From UBA2421 sp002343075 (GTDB lineage Bacteria > Planctomycetota > Phycisphaerae > Tepidisphaerales > Tepidisphaeraceae): a DNA stretch of 64,000 bases. Below the pieces are notes generated by a model. The model searched no databases. It saw only the letters and a program-made list of their open reading frames with translations, and was not told the DNA's origin. Location: NCBI GenBank assembly GCA_937982565.1, contig CALJLN010000046.1, positions 186,001 to 250,000 of the forward strand, written 5' to 3'. Both the position numbers and the translations under genes were made by a program. Below, piece by piece: positions 42,037 through 51,002 of the stretch (the stretch's first letter is position 1; the number at the start of each line of letters is the position of its first letter).

Positions 42037-45000
42037 TCAGGCAGCACGCTTCTGAGCCGAGGAAACGGGTGCGGAGCTGCGGGTGTTACGGATGAGTTCG
42101 TCGGCGTTGGCGGCATGCTGGCTGGCCATTGCAAACCTGGCCTCGGCCGCAAGGGGCATCTGACCCGCACCCGTCGCTGCTGCTTCCAGCTTCTGCACGA
42201 TCATCCTCGCCGAGTCGGTGGCAGAGAATCGGTCCAGGCCGATCTGGGCGATGAGGAATTCATTGGGCGCGATCCTCGCGATCGTGCTTTGCGGGAATGC
42301 CTCGCCCACAACCCTGGCTGCGGCGATAACCCGCGACGCGCCTTCCGGCTGTGCGATATTGGCGAGTGTCGCCGGGTCGGTCAGTGTCACGATCATGCAA
42401 CACAGCGATGCACCATCCCGCCTTGAGGCTGACAACTCCGTAGGCAGGCGGCTTTGAACGTACCGGAGATTCGGCAACCCGGTTTCAGCATCGACGCGAA
42501 TGCGCGCCCCAAGCTCGCGCGCAGCCCCGCAACGTTCCAGCGCGGCGGCAATCTCGGTCTTTAGCTTTGCCGCGTCTTCTGGTGAGACGAGCCGGTCATC
42601 TGGCAACAGGGCGCAATCCGACGCGCTCACAAACGCCGCGTCGGTGAGCAGCAGGGCAATGGTGTGTTCGCACTCCGGAATCTCGGCCAGTGCCGCGCGA
42701 AAATCGAAGCCGTTCATGCCCCCGATATTGACATCCACCAGCACCACAGAAGGCGCAAACTCGCGGGCGTCTGACAATGCAGCTTCGGGTCGGGAGTAGG
42801 TGCGCAACTCGACGTTGAGCGTTGCGGTGATAGCTCGGAACCGACTTGTGGTATCCGGCGAATCGTCCACCAGCATGATGCGTGGCAAGCGGCCGCCGGG
42901 GCGCGGTGCTGCCGGTTGATCCGCGAGCCTTGGCTTGGATGCTGCGTCTGCTCCGGGATAACCATGGATCCGCTCGATCAGCGATAGGAGGTGTGTCAAT
43001 GCCGCATCAACATCGGCTACCGACTTCCCGGCTCTCAGTTCGCCTTCAATGCCCGCTGCCGCCACCGACACGTCCGGGAACCCGTATCCGCCGGCAGCGC
43101 CTTTGAGTTGATGCAATGCTCGGCTTAATTCAGCAGAATTGCTGCTATCGCGGTGGCTGTTGATCTCGGCGACCCGTGCTGGAAGCCGGTCAACGAATCT
43201 CGCCAGCACCGTGGCCAATTGCGGGTCGTTAGCCCGATTACTCTGAAGCTTTGGAAGGTCGCTGATCGCCTCTGGGGTGGCAACTTCCGATTCGGTTGAC
43301 GTCTGATCCTCCACCAGGCTGATTCCCAGCAGCTTTGCAATGGTGCTCACCAGGCGATCGCGGTCCACCGGCTTGGAGAGGTATTCGTCGCAACCTGCTT
43401 CGAGGCATTTGCGACGGTCATCAGTCATCGCATTGGCCGTCAATGCAATGATCGGCTTGCAGAAATCCTGTTTTCGAAGGCGCGTGGCGGCGGTGTAGCC
43501 GTCCACCTCGGGCATCTGCATGTCCATCAGGACAAGGTCGCACGACTGCTTCATCGCCAGGTCGATGGCGGCGGCGCCGTTTTCAGCGCAAACCACCTCA
43601 ACGCCAGCATCTTGCAGAAATGCGGTCAACAGATCGCGATTGTCCTCGCCATCTTCGGCGAGCAGCACCCGCGCGGGTCGCGAAAGCCGGCCCCGCCGGG
43701 GGCCGTTCTGTTCAAATGAGAGGTCGTGCTCGCGCAGTTCTTCAATCATCGGAACGCCCTGAAGCGGTCCAGCGTCGATCCAGAACGATGCGGTCGTACC
43801 CACGCCACGGGCCGATTGCAGCACGATATCGCCGCCGAGAAGCGTGGCCAGGCGCCTGCTGATTGAAAGCCCAAGACCCGTGCCACCAAACCGGCGCGTG
43901 GTCTTCTCGTCTCCCTGGGTGAAGGGCGTAAACAGGCGGTCGCGTTGCTCGTCGTTCATCCCGATTCCCGTATCAATCACATCGCACTGAAGCCGCGAGG
44001 TGTCAAGGAGGGATTCACACGCCACGCGAAGCGTCACGCTGCCCTGCTGAGTAAACTTCACGGCATTGCTCAAAAGGTTTAGCAGAACCTGTTTCATTCG
44101 CAGCGGATCGGCATGAATGGATTGAGGCACTGGGCCGTCAAACACAACCGAGAATTTCAGGCCTTTTTCTTCAGCGCGCTGGCGCGCCACGACCGCAACA
44201 TCGCAGAAGAAACTTGGCAGACTCGTGCGAATCTTCTCCACCGTCAGCTTGTTGGCTTCGATCTTGGAGAGGTCGAGAATGTCATTGATAATCCCCAGAA
44301 GGTGCTCGCCATTGCGGCGGATGATCTGCACGCTGCGCGACCGCTGCTCGGGCGACTGGCGCACGTCCTGAAGCAGATCGGCATATCCGATGATCGCCGC
44401 CATCGGGGTGCGTATCTCGTGGCTCATATTGGCCAGAAATGCGCTCTTGGCGGCATTGGCATGGTCGGCTGCCTCCCTCGACCGCTGCACCTGCTGTTCT
44501 GCCATCTTTTGTTGGGTGACATCATCGAATAGCAGCACCGCGCCATTGCCTCCTTTAACAGGGAAGGGGCTGATGCGAAGAACGAACCATGAGTCTCCCT
44601 GATTCACCGGCGCAGCGCACTCGATCACCGTCGAGCCAATCTTCCCGGCCAACACACCGCGGATTGCCTCTGCCACCGATGCGGCCTGAGCCTGTTCCGC
44701 ACTTTGAATGCGATCGCAGGTCTCAAGAAAGTTTGCCCCAACTGCCAGCCTCGGGAGGCGGGTATCGCAGATGAGTTGGTCGCAGTTTTTCCAGTTGGCA
44801 TTTGACGCGAGCAGACGCCCGGTGCCGTCGATAATTCCCACTTGTGCCGGAAGCGCATCAAAAGTCGCCTGCGCGAGCTTCATCTGTTCTTCCAGGGCGC
44901 GATGCAGATTTCGGTGGTGCCGGGCCGTCCGGCTGGTGATCACCAGCGCACCCACCAGCAAGCTCGCTTCGATCAAAGCCAGCCAATGAACGGCCTGCGA

Positions 45001-45201
45001 AAGTGTTGATTCAATTTTTACGGTCTCTGGGACGTCAACGACACGGCCCAGCCACTCGCGCACCACCAACGGATCTTGCCGCGATTGCTCAAGCACCCAC
45101 GCCGATGCCACGAGAGCGCAAAAAACTATCAAGGCGAGCCAAAGCCAACCGGCCCGATACGGTCTTTCGGCCTTCGCAACTCGAGGAGTCAATTCTATCA
45201 A
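42037..45201 (-). CDS. Hybrid sensor histidine kinase with two receivers, HPt and GGDEF-like end
   Basis: Residue order: two membrane helices (about 18-38 and 70-90), a PAS-like region (about 105-235), HisKA with the phosphorylated H261 in SHEIRTPM, HATPase (about 370-485, NAVKFT, DTGIGM, GGTGLGL), receiver 1 with D560 (LVLMDMQMPEVDG), an HPt domain with H697 (LHQLKGAAGG), receiver 2 with D823 (VVLVDVNIGGMNG), and a C-terminal GGDEF-like fold (about 890-1040) in which the signature is RIAPNEFLIAQIG (E981), so diguanylate cyclase activity is improbable. The start is TTG at 45201, with AGGTG 5 bp upstream; no ATG or GTG fits before the first membrane helix. It stands alone and converges on the sigma-factor operon. 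Confidence 0.9.
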   Translation of the reverse strand: MIELTPRVAKAERPYRAGWLWLALIVFCALVASAWVLEQSRQDPLVVREWLGRVVDVPETVKIESTLSQAVHWLALIEASLLVGALVITSRTARHHRNLHRALEEQMKLAQATFDALPAQVGIIDGTGRLLASNANWKNCDQLICDTRLPRLAVGANFLETCDRIQSAEQAQAASVAEAIRGVLAGKIGSTVIECAAPVNQGDSWFVLRISPFPVKGGNGAVLLFDDVTQQKMAEQQVQRSREAADHANAAKSAFLANMSHEIRTPMAAIIGYADLLQDVRQSPEQRSRSVQIIRRNGEHLLGIINDILDLSKIEANKLTVEKIRTSLPSFFCDVAVVARQRAEEKGLKFSVVFDGPVPQSIHADPLRMKQVLLNLLSNAVKFTQQGSVTLRVACESLLDTSRLQCDVIDTGIGMNDEQRDRLFTPFTQGDEKTTRRFGGTGLGLSISRRLATLLGGDIVLQSARGVGTTASFWIDAGPLQGVPMIEELREHDLSFEQNGPRRGRLSRPARVLLAEDGEDNRDLLTAFLQDAGVEVVCAENGAAAIDLAMKQSCDLVLMDMQMPEVDGYTAATRLRKQDFCKPIIALTANAMTDDRRKCLEAGCDEYLSKPVDRDRLVSTIAKLLGISLVEDQTSTESEVATPEAISDLPKLQSNRANDPQLATVLARFVDRLPARVAEINSHRDSSNSAELSRALHQLKGAAGGYGFPDVSVAAAGIEGELRAGKSVADVDAALTHLLSLIERIHGYPGADAASKPRLADQPAAPRPGGRLPRIMLVDDSPDTTSRFRAITATLNVELRTYSRPEAALSDAREFAPSVVLVDVNIGGMNGFDFRAALAEIPECEHTIALLLTDAAFVSASDCALLPDDRLVSPEDAAKLKTEIAAALERCGAARELGARIRVDAETGLPNLRYVQSRLPTELSASRRDGASLCCMIVTLTDPATLANIAQPEGASRVIAAARVVGEAFPQSTIARIAPNEFLIAQIGLDRFSATDSARMIVQKLEAAATGAGQMPLAAEARFAMASQHAANADELIRNTRSSAPVSSAQKRAA

Positions 45202-45318
45202 GGCAGCACCTGTGACATTTCCAACACGCCCGCAGCGTCAGTTCAGAACACTCTATATCTGTAAGCATCGGCACAGGTGAACCCCCGGTTTGAGATGCAA
45301 TGGAAAAACAGCGACGAA

Positions 45319-47184
45319 TTACCGGACGAATGTTCGCAGATCGCGGCCAATATCAGCGACGACCGCGGTCCAGTCGTCGGATGTTGATTGCCGGTAGAGC
45401 TTCATCGACGGATACCACGGCGAATCCACCCGATCCGAGAGCCACCGCCAATCGGCTGACTTGATGAGCATGGTCCAGGTCGGCCTGCCCAGCGCGCCGG
45501 CGAGGTGGGCCGGGCCCGAGTCGATCGTAATCACCAGATCCATGCACGCGATTAGCCCTGCCAGGTCGTAGAAATCGACGATTTTGTCCGCAAAACTGAT
45601 CAACCGCATTCCCTGTGGCGGTGCGGCACGGAGCTTTGCGTGTTCGCCCACCTGCAAACTGAAGAACGACACATCCCCGGACGCCAACGGAGCAAGCTCG
45701 GCGAGCGAGATTGACCGCTTCGGATTCGGCTTGGAATTGCCGCGCCAGAGAAGCCCCACATTCAAGCGACTGCGATGCTCGGCGATTTGAGCTTGCCAGC
45801 CTTCGACGTGAGCGTCGGGTAGCGTGAAGTATGGGACCGTCGCCGGGACCGTTTCGAGCGAAATGCCAAATGCGTGCGGCAGGCTCAGCAGCGGGGCCTC
45901 CAGATCGAACGGTGGCGGGCGCAATCCGCCTGGCACCACCTTGGCAACCCCCGGAACCGTTTCCATCAGCCGGCGGAGGTTAATCGGGCATTCAAACACA
46001 ACTTTTGCCCCGCGTGCGGCAAGCAGGGGTAGGAAACGGGCAAACTGGATGTTATCACCATACCCCTGTTCTGAATGAATGAATACCGTCCGACCCGACG
46101 CATCGCCCCCGCGGTAGCGCGGCTGGGAAAACTCTCGGGCCGGCGTGGTGAAATCTTTGCACTGCCATCGCCACTCATACTCAGAGAAACCACGCGTGTA
46201 GTCCCCAAACGCGAGCAGTGCCAGCGCCCGGTGACCGCGGGCGGCAGGATCGTGCGGCTTGATCGCCAAGGCCCTGTCGGCGGCGGCGAGCGCGTCCTGA
46301 TATCGGCCGACCTTGTTGTAAATGCCCGCCACCGCACATTGCGCCTCAACGTGCTTCGGATCGACCGCCGCGGCGCGCTCGAAGAACTCCAGCGCTTCGT
46401 CGCACCGGTCGGCACGGTCGCACACAGCGGCGAGGTTTCCCAGCGCCAGTAAAAAGTTGGGATCGATGGCTATAGCGCGGCGATAATACTTCTCCGCGTC
46501 CACCACCCGCCCTGCCTGCTCCAAAACCCAAGCCAGATTGTTATGTGCATCTGCCCGCGGGCCCCCGATCTCGACCGCGCGCTCGGCGGAGGCGATCGCG
46601 TCATCAAAACGCTTGAGCTTGGCAAGGACGACCGACCGGCGGCCGTAACACTCCACGTCATCGGCCGCCAGCTTCAGATGTTCCTGAAACGCCACCGCCG
46701 CACGCTCGAGGTAGTTCAGCTCTGCCAGCGACACGCCCATCTGATATTGTGCCCGCGGATGCGATGGCGACACTTTAATCAGCCTCTGCAGCACCTGCAC
46801 CGCCTCCGCATGACGGCCAAGCGCTGCGAGGCTGGAGGCCATGTTCCAGTAAGCGTCGGGGTGATCCGGATTCAGCCGTGCGGCGCGATCAAAACATTGG
46901 AGCGCTTCTTCAGCCTTTCGGGCGAGCCAGAGAACATGGCCAAGATTATTGAACGCTGCAAAATTCTGAGAAATCGCAAGCGAGCGTTGAATTGAATCGT
47001 AAGCTTCCTGCAACCGCCCCTGCTGGAGGGCGGCGACCCCGAAAAAGTGCAGCGCATCAGCATGAGTCGGCTCGCAGGCAAGAATGGCCCGCAGGCTTGC
47101 CTCAGCCGCTGCAAACTGCCCTGCCTGCAATTGCTGCAGGGCCGTTTCAATCATTTCAGTCGTTGAAGCCGGTTGTTCTGGCAT
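45319..47184 (-). CDS. TPR protein with C-terminal glycosyltransferase (GT9/GT41-like) domain
   Basis: The first 320 residues are nine or more TPRs (AAEASLRAILACEPTHADALHFFGVAALQQGR onward). From about residue 350 a GT-B fold follows: GRTVFIHSEQGYGDNIQFARFLPLLAARGAKVVFECP, NVGLLWRGNSKPNPKRSISLAEL, and the donor-side DLVITIDSGPAHLAGALGRPTWTML. These are shared with heptosyltransferase-type GT9 and the SPINDLY/GT41-like bacterial proteins. It may glycosylate proteins held by its TPRs, but this is only inferred. The 621-residue protein is complete. It has no signal peptide and stands alone, transcribed away from the bamA cluster. Confidence 0.88.
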   Translation of the reverse strand: MPEQPASTTEMIETALQQLQAGQFAAAEASLRAILACEPTHADALHFFGVAALQQGRLQEAYDSIQRSLAISQNFAAFNNLGHVLWLARKAEEALQCFDRAARLNPDHPDAYWNMASSLAALGRHAEAVQVLQRLIKVSPSHPRAQYQMGVSLAELNYLERAAVAFQEHLKLAADDVECYGRRSVVLAKLKRFDDAIASAERAVEIGGPRADAHNNLAWVLEQAGRVVDAEKYYRRAIAIDPNFLLALGNLAAVCDRADRCDEALEFFERAAAVDPKHVEAQCAVAGIYNKVGRYQDALAAADRALAIKPHDPAARGHRALALLAFGDYTRGFSEYEWRWQCKDFTTPAREFSQPRYRGGDASGRTVFIHSEQGYGDNIQFARFLPLLAARGAKVVFECPINLRRLMETVPGVAKVVPGGLRPPPFDLEAPLLSLPHAFGISLETVPATVPYFTLPDAHVEGWQAQIAEHRSRLNVGLLWRGNSKPNPKRSISLAELAPLASGDVSFFSLQVGEHAKLRAAPPQGMRLISFADKIVDFYDLAGLIACMDLVITIDSGPAHLAGALGRPTWTMLIKSADWRWLSDRVDSPWYPSMKLYRQSTSDDWTAVVADIGRDLRTFVR

Positions 47185-47417
47185 TCGAGGTTAAACCGTA
47201 TCGACAGCAGCGGATTCGGGCAATGAACCCCTGACGAACTTGGGGAGTTTTCCGGGCGAGCAATAAGCAGCCCCCCGACTGGCCCGCGGCCAAATGTGGG
47301 CTATGTTTTTCTCGGAGATAGTGAATCCGGGCGGCGTTTTTATCGAACCGGTGCAACCGCCGGCCGCGCTGGCTCGAAGACCTCTTACGGTTGCGGTGCA
47401 AGACAGGACGGTGGAGC

Positions 47418-47555
47418 ATGCAGAATAGCGTTGTAGATATGACATATGAAAGCGAGTCGCCCCGAAAGCGGCTCTACCACCGCATTACCGGGACTATCGT
47501 GATGATGTTCGGTTCGATCGCCGCGATTGCGACTGTCAGTTTCTTACTGCACTAG
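47418..47555 (+). CDS. Small single-span membrane protein
   Basis: A 45-residue frame, MQNSVVDMTYESESPRKRLY then TGTIVMMFGSIAAIATVSFLL, with a basic patch (RKRLYHR) before one hydrophobic segment. AGGA lies about 10 bp upstream of the ATG, with a second GGAG directly before it. Position just before bamA suggests co-transcription, but bamA starts 158 bp after it. I recognise no family. The charge layout and the clean hydrophobic segment support real coding. Confidence 0.5.
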   Translation: MQNSVVDMTYESESPRKRLYHRITGTIVMMFGSIAAIATVSFLLH

Positions 47556-47712
47556 GCGGCGCAGAAGCTGCGTCCTCGTCGAGCTGGGGGGCTGTATTGG
47601 CGTGCCGGGGGCCGCCCTCATTTTTGACATCACCGCGGCGAGGATTAGACTTCCCTCCCAAGCTGACGACGGATGCGTCAGTATCGACGGGTTCGTGGGA
47701 ACGGAAGCACGC

Positions 47713-50133
47713 GTGAAAGCAATTCACTTTGCCGGGCAAACAAGGAAGTTGGCACTTGCGGTGATGGTCGGTGTCGCCGGTGCCGCAGCACACACCGCGA
47801 TTGCACAGTCCAACCCGCTCACCCCCCCTGCAGCGTTCCGAACAGGGGCCGCAACGCCGCTCGCGGGCAAGACTGTTGAAGACGTACGCATCGTTGGCAA
47901 CAGAGAAGTATCCACAGCAGTTATTGCCAATGTCATTCGCACCCGTAGGGGCGAGCCTTATGACCCCGCCACCGTCGAGGAAGACTACCAGCGCGTTTAC
48001 GGTCTGCGCAAGTTCTCTAATGTTGAAGCCAAGGTCGAACCGACGGACACTGGCGTCATCGTCGTGTTTCAGGTCAGCGAGCAGAAGCAGGTGGGCACAA
48101 TCGCCTTCCGCGGCAATCTCAAGCTGAATGATACGACCCTCGCAAATGTCGTCGATCTCAAATCGGGCGAGGCGATCGATCCTTTCCGAATCGCACTGGC
48201 AAAGTCGTCCATAGAGAATCTTTACCGCAGCAAGAACTTTCCCTTCGCCAATGTTGAAATCGACCAGAACCGCCTCAGTGAAAGCGGCGACTTAGTCTTT
48301 AATGTCGTCGAAGGCCCCAACGTCAAGGTTCGGAAAGTAGCGTTCATAGGCAACAACTCCTTCACCGCCGACCGGCTGAAGGGTCAGATTCGGACGCGCA
48401 ACTGGATCTGGATTCTTCGGCAGGGCAACTATGACAATGAGCAGGTTGAAGACGATGTCGCGTCATTGCGCCGCTTTTATGAGGGCAAGGGCTTTTTTGA
48501 TGTTCGCATCGGCAGAAAGCTGATTTTCTCGCCGGACAACAGCGAACTGCAGGTGACATTTCTCGTCGAAGAAGGCCAGCGGTACAGAGTCGATCAGGTC
48601 ACGTTCAAGGGCAACAGCGTTCTGAGCGATGTCGAGCTGAGAAAAAGCCTGAAAATGCTCGAAGGAGAGACATACGACGATGATGTCCTCCGCCGCGACG
48701 TGCGAGAAGTCATTCGCGCCTATAGTCCGTTTGGCTTCATCTACCAGCCTCAGGCAACTGACCCGAACTACTTCATGCTCGGGTCGAGCAATGAACCGGT
48801 AAAGCGTGTTTTCCGCCGGGAAGCAGGCACGGTCGAACTCGTTTACGACATTCGCGAAGGAAAGCCCTATAAACTCGGCAAGATCCTCGTAAAGGGCAAC
48901 AGCCGGACGCAGGACAAGGTAGTCCTCCGTGAGATGCGCATGGCGCCCGGCCAGCTTTACGACTCGGGTGCCGTACAGGACGCCCAGGATCGTCTCCGCG
49001 GCACGCCATTTTTTCAGGGCGTGTCGGTTACGCCCATCGGCGATGCCGAAGATTCACGCGATTTGCTGGTCGAGGTGCAGGAGCAGCGCACCGCCAGCTT
49101 TAACATCGGGGCGGGCATCAACTCCAACGGCGGCTTCGGCGCGAACGTCACCTACGAGCAGCGCAATTTTGATATCGCCAACCTGCCGACCAACCCCCGC
49201 GATATCTTTAACGGAAACGCATTCATCGGTGCCGGCCAGTCGTTCCGGGTTTCGCTCGAACCGGGCACCCAGATTAGCAACGCGAGCGTGCGCTTCCGAG
49301 AGCCGTATCTGTTTGATCAGCCCTACGGCCTGACAGTCGAGGCCTACGCGCGCGACCGCATCCGCGAAGACTACCGCGATCGCCGGCTGGGCGGCAGGAT
49401 GAGCCTCGACCACCGATTTGATGAGAAATACAGTGCCGCACTCTCGCTGCGTATCGAGGAGGTGGATATCGGGAGCATTAACGATCGCCCCATCCGCGCA
49501 CAAGAGATCCTGGATGAGGAAGGCGAGCACCTCCTGACCAGCGTCGGGTTGAGAGTCACCCGAGACACCAGCAACCGAGGCATTTTGCCCTTCCGCGGGA
49601 GCACCACCAGTGTCGGTTGGGATTCCTTTGGCGCGCTCGGCGGGGATTACACGTTCCAGAAGTTCACCGCCAACTGGGATGCCTACTATTCCCTGCGGGA
49701 AGACCTGCTCGACCGCCGAACGATCCTCGCGTTGCACGTTGATACCGGATACATCGCAGGCGACGCACCATTTTTTGAACGATTTTACGGCGGTGGCATC
49801 GGGTCGGTGCGCGGGTTCGCTTTCCGAGGCATCAGCCCCCGGTCAGGCCCGGATGATGACCGCGTCGGCGGCGATTTCATCCTCACCGCGTCGGCAGAGG
49901 TCGGCTTTCCCCTTGTCGGCGAGCAGCTTCGGGGGGTTGTCTTTACCGATATGGGAACCGTTGAGCCCTCATTTCAACTGGAGGACTGGCGTACGAGCGT
50001 CGGCGCAGGCATCAGACTTACCCTGCCTATCCTCGGCCAAACGCCCATCGCGATCGATTTTGCCATCCCCTTGAGCAAAAACAGCGAAGACGATACACAG
50101 ATCATCAGTTTCTCGCTCGGATTCGATCGATAG
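47713..50133 (+). CDS. bamA: Outer-membrane protein assembly factor BamA
   Basis: BamA inserts beta-barrel proteins into the outer membrane. A signal peptide (RKLALAVMVGVAGAAAHTAIAQ) leads into five POTRA-type repeats: KTVEDVRIVGNREV, KQVGTIAFRGNLKL, KVRKVAFIGNNSF, YRVDQVTFKGNSVL and YKLGKILVKGNSRT. The barrel follows from about 450, with the conserved loop-6 motif in GGGIGSVRGFAFRGI (VRGF) and final strand IISFSLGFDR. A stretch between POTRA 4 and 5 (YSPFGFIYQPQATDPNYFMLGS) is an insertion that I do not place. GTG 47713 is chosen because it begins the signal peptide; the frame is open upstream but has no signal. skp follows 155 bp downstream. Confidence 0.93.
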   Translation: MKAIHFAGQTRKLALAVMVGVAGAAAHTAIAQSNPLTPPAAFRTGAATPLAGKTVEDVRIVGNREVSTAVIANVIRTRRGEPYDPATVEEDYQRVYGLRKFSNVEAKVEPTDTGVIVVFQVSEQKQVGTIAFRGNLKLNDTTLANVVDLKSGEAIDPFRIALAKSSIENLYRSKNFPFANVEIDQNRLSESGDLVFNVVEGPNVKVRKVAFIGNNSFTADRLKGQIRTRNWIWILRQGNYDNEQVEDDVASLRRFYEGKGFFDVRIGRKLIFSPDNSELQVTFLVEEGQRYRVDQVTFKGNSVLSDVELRKSLKMLEGETYDDDVLRRDVREVIRAYSPFGFIYQPQATDPNYFMLGSSNEPVKRVFRREAGTVELVYDIREGKPYKLGKILVKGNSRTQDKVVLREMRMAPGQLYDSGAVQDAQDRLRGTPFFQGVSVTPIGDAEDSRDLLVEVQEQRTASFNIGAGINSNGGFGANVTYEQRNFDIANLPTNPRDIFNGNAFIGAGQSFRVSLEPGTQISNASVRFREPYLFDQPYGLTVEAYARDRIREDYRDRRLGGRMSLDHRFDEKYSAALSLRIEEVDIGSINDRPIRAQEILDEEGEHLLTSVGLRVTRDTSNRGILPFRGSTTSVGWDSFGALGGDYTFQKFTANWDAYYSLREDLLDRRTILALHVDTGYIAGDAPFFERFYGGGIGSVRGFAFRGISPRSGPDDDRVGGDFILTASAEVGFPLVGEQLRGVVFTDMGTVEPSFQLEDWRTSVGAGIRLTLPILGQTPIAIDFAIPLSKNSEDDTQIISFSLGFDR

Positions 50134-50287
50134 ACTGTCCCTCTTGCAACCTTGCCCCCCCTGTGGGGATGATGATAGAAGAGACACTCAAGACCGTGAT
50201 TCGTCGGCTGGCAGGTGCCAGACGTCGCCCCGCGGGGTATGCCTGTGAGTAGCTAGGTCAATGCACCACTTGAAAGGAACATCGCAC

Positions 50288-50881
50288 ATGAAATTGTCGC
50301 ATTGCTTCGTAATCAGCCTGCTGGCGCTCGGATTGTTCGCCATGCCGTCGCTCGCTCAGTCGGCACCGAGAATTGCCATCGCCAACACCGCGCGCATTCT
50401 CAATGAGCTACAGGAGACGAAGGACCTCAATCAGAAGATCAATAACGACCTCAAGCTGCTGGACACCGAGCGCGTCACCCGGCAGCAGAAGGTCACCGAC
50501 CTTCAAGCCAAGCGAGATCAGCTTCGCCCCGAGGCACCACAGTACAATGACGTGAACAAGGAGTGGCTCCAGGCTCGAATCGAGTTCGAGATTTGGGCCC
50601 AGTTGCAGCAGGCCAACCTGCAGCGAGAGCAGAAGATCCAGATGCGCACGCTGTTCGGGAAGATTGAACAGACCATCGCAGAAGTAGCGACCAAAAAGGC
50701 CATCGATGTCGTGCTCGCCGAGCAGAAGGTCGATTTCCCGGATAACCTCGACGCAATTCAGGTGGACCAGTTGAAGGCCATCATCGGCCAGCGCAACGTA
50801 CTGTTCGCCAACGCAGCCACGGTCGATATCACCAATGATGTCATCACCGCGATGGACGCAGCATACAAGGCAGGAAACTGA
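50288..50881 (+). CDS. OmpH/Skp family periplasmic chaperone
   Basis: Skp-type chaperones hold unfolded outer-membrane proteins on the way to BamA. The signal peptide is MKLSHCFVISLLALGLFAMPSLAQS and the mature protein has the OmpH beginning PRIAIANTARILNELQETKDLNQKINNDLKLLD, a long coiled coil (TERVTRQQKVTDLQAKRDQLRPE), and the ending IEQTIAEVATKKAIDVVLAEQKVDFPD. Its 197 residues fit. AGGAA lies about 9 bp before ATG 50288. It lies directly after bamA and a strong terminator follows, as in many Gram-negative bacteria. Confidence 0.9.
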   Translation: MKLSHCFVISLLALGLFAMPSLAQSAPRIAIANTARILNELQETKDLNQKINNDLKLLDTERVTRQQKVTDLQAKRDQLRPEAPQYNDVNKEWLQARIEFEIWAQLQQANLQREQKIQMRTLFGKIEQTIAEVATKKAIDVVLAEQKVDFPDNLDAIQVDQLKAIIGQRNVLFANAATVDITNDVITAMDAAYKAGN

Positions 50882-50925
50882 AGCCCGCGGGGCGGCGTGT
50901 AAAGACTGTCAGGAAAAACTAAACG

Positions 50926-50965
50926 GGCGTGAGAGGCAGATGCTGTCTCTCACGCCTGTTTTATT
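50926..50965 (+). terminator. Intrinsic terminator after the skp-like gene
   Basis: GGCGTGAGAG (50926-50935) pairs with CTCTCACGCC (50947-50956), and CAG/CTG extends inside; TGTTTTATT follows. It closes the bamA-skp unit. Confidence 0.85.
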
Positions 50966-51002
50966 AGTCGTGCGGCTTGCTGCTCCAGTCGTGTGGTACG
51001 GG

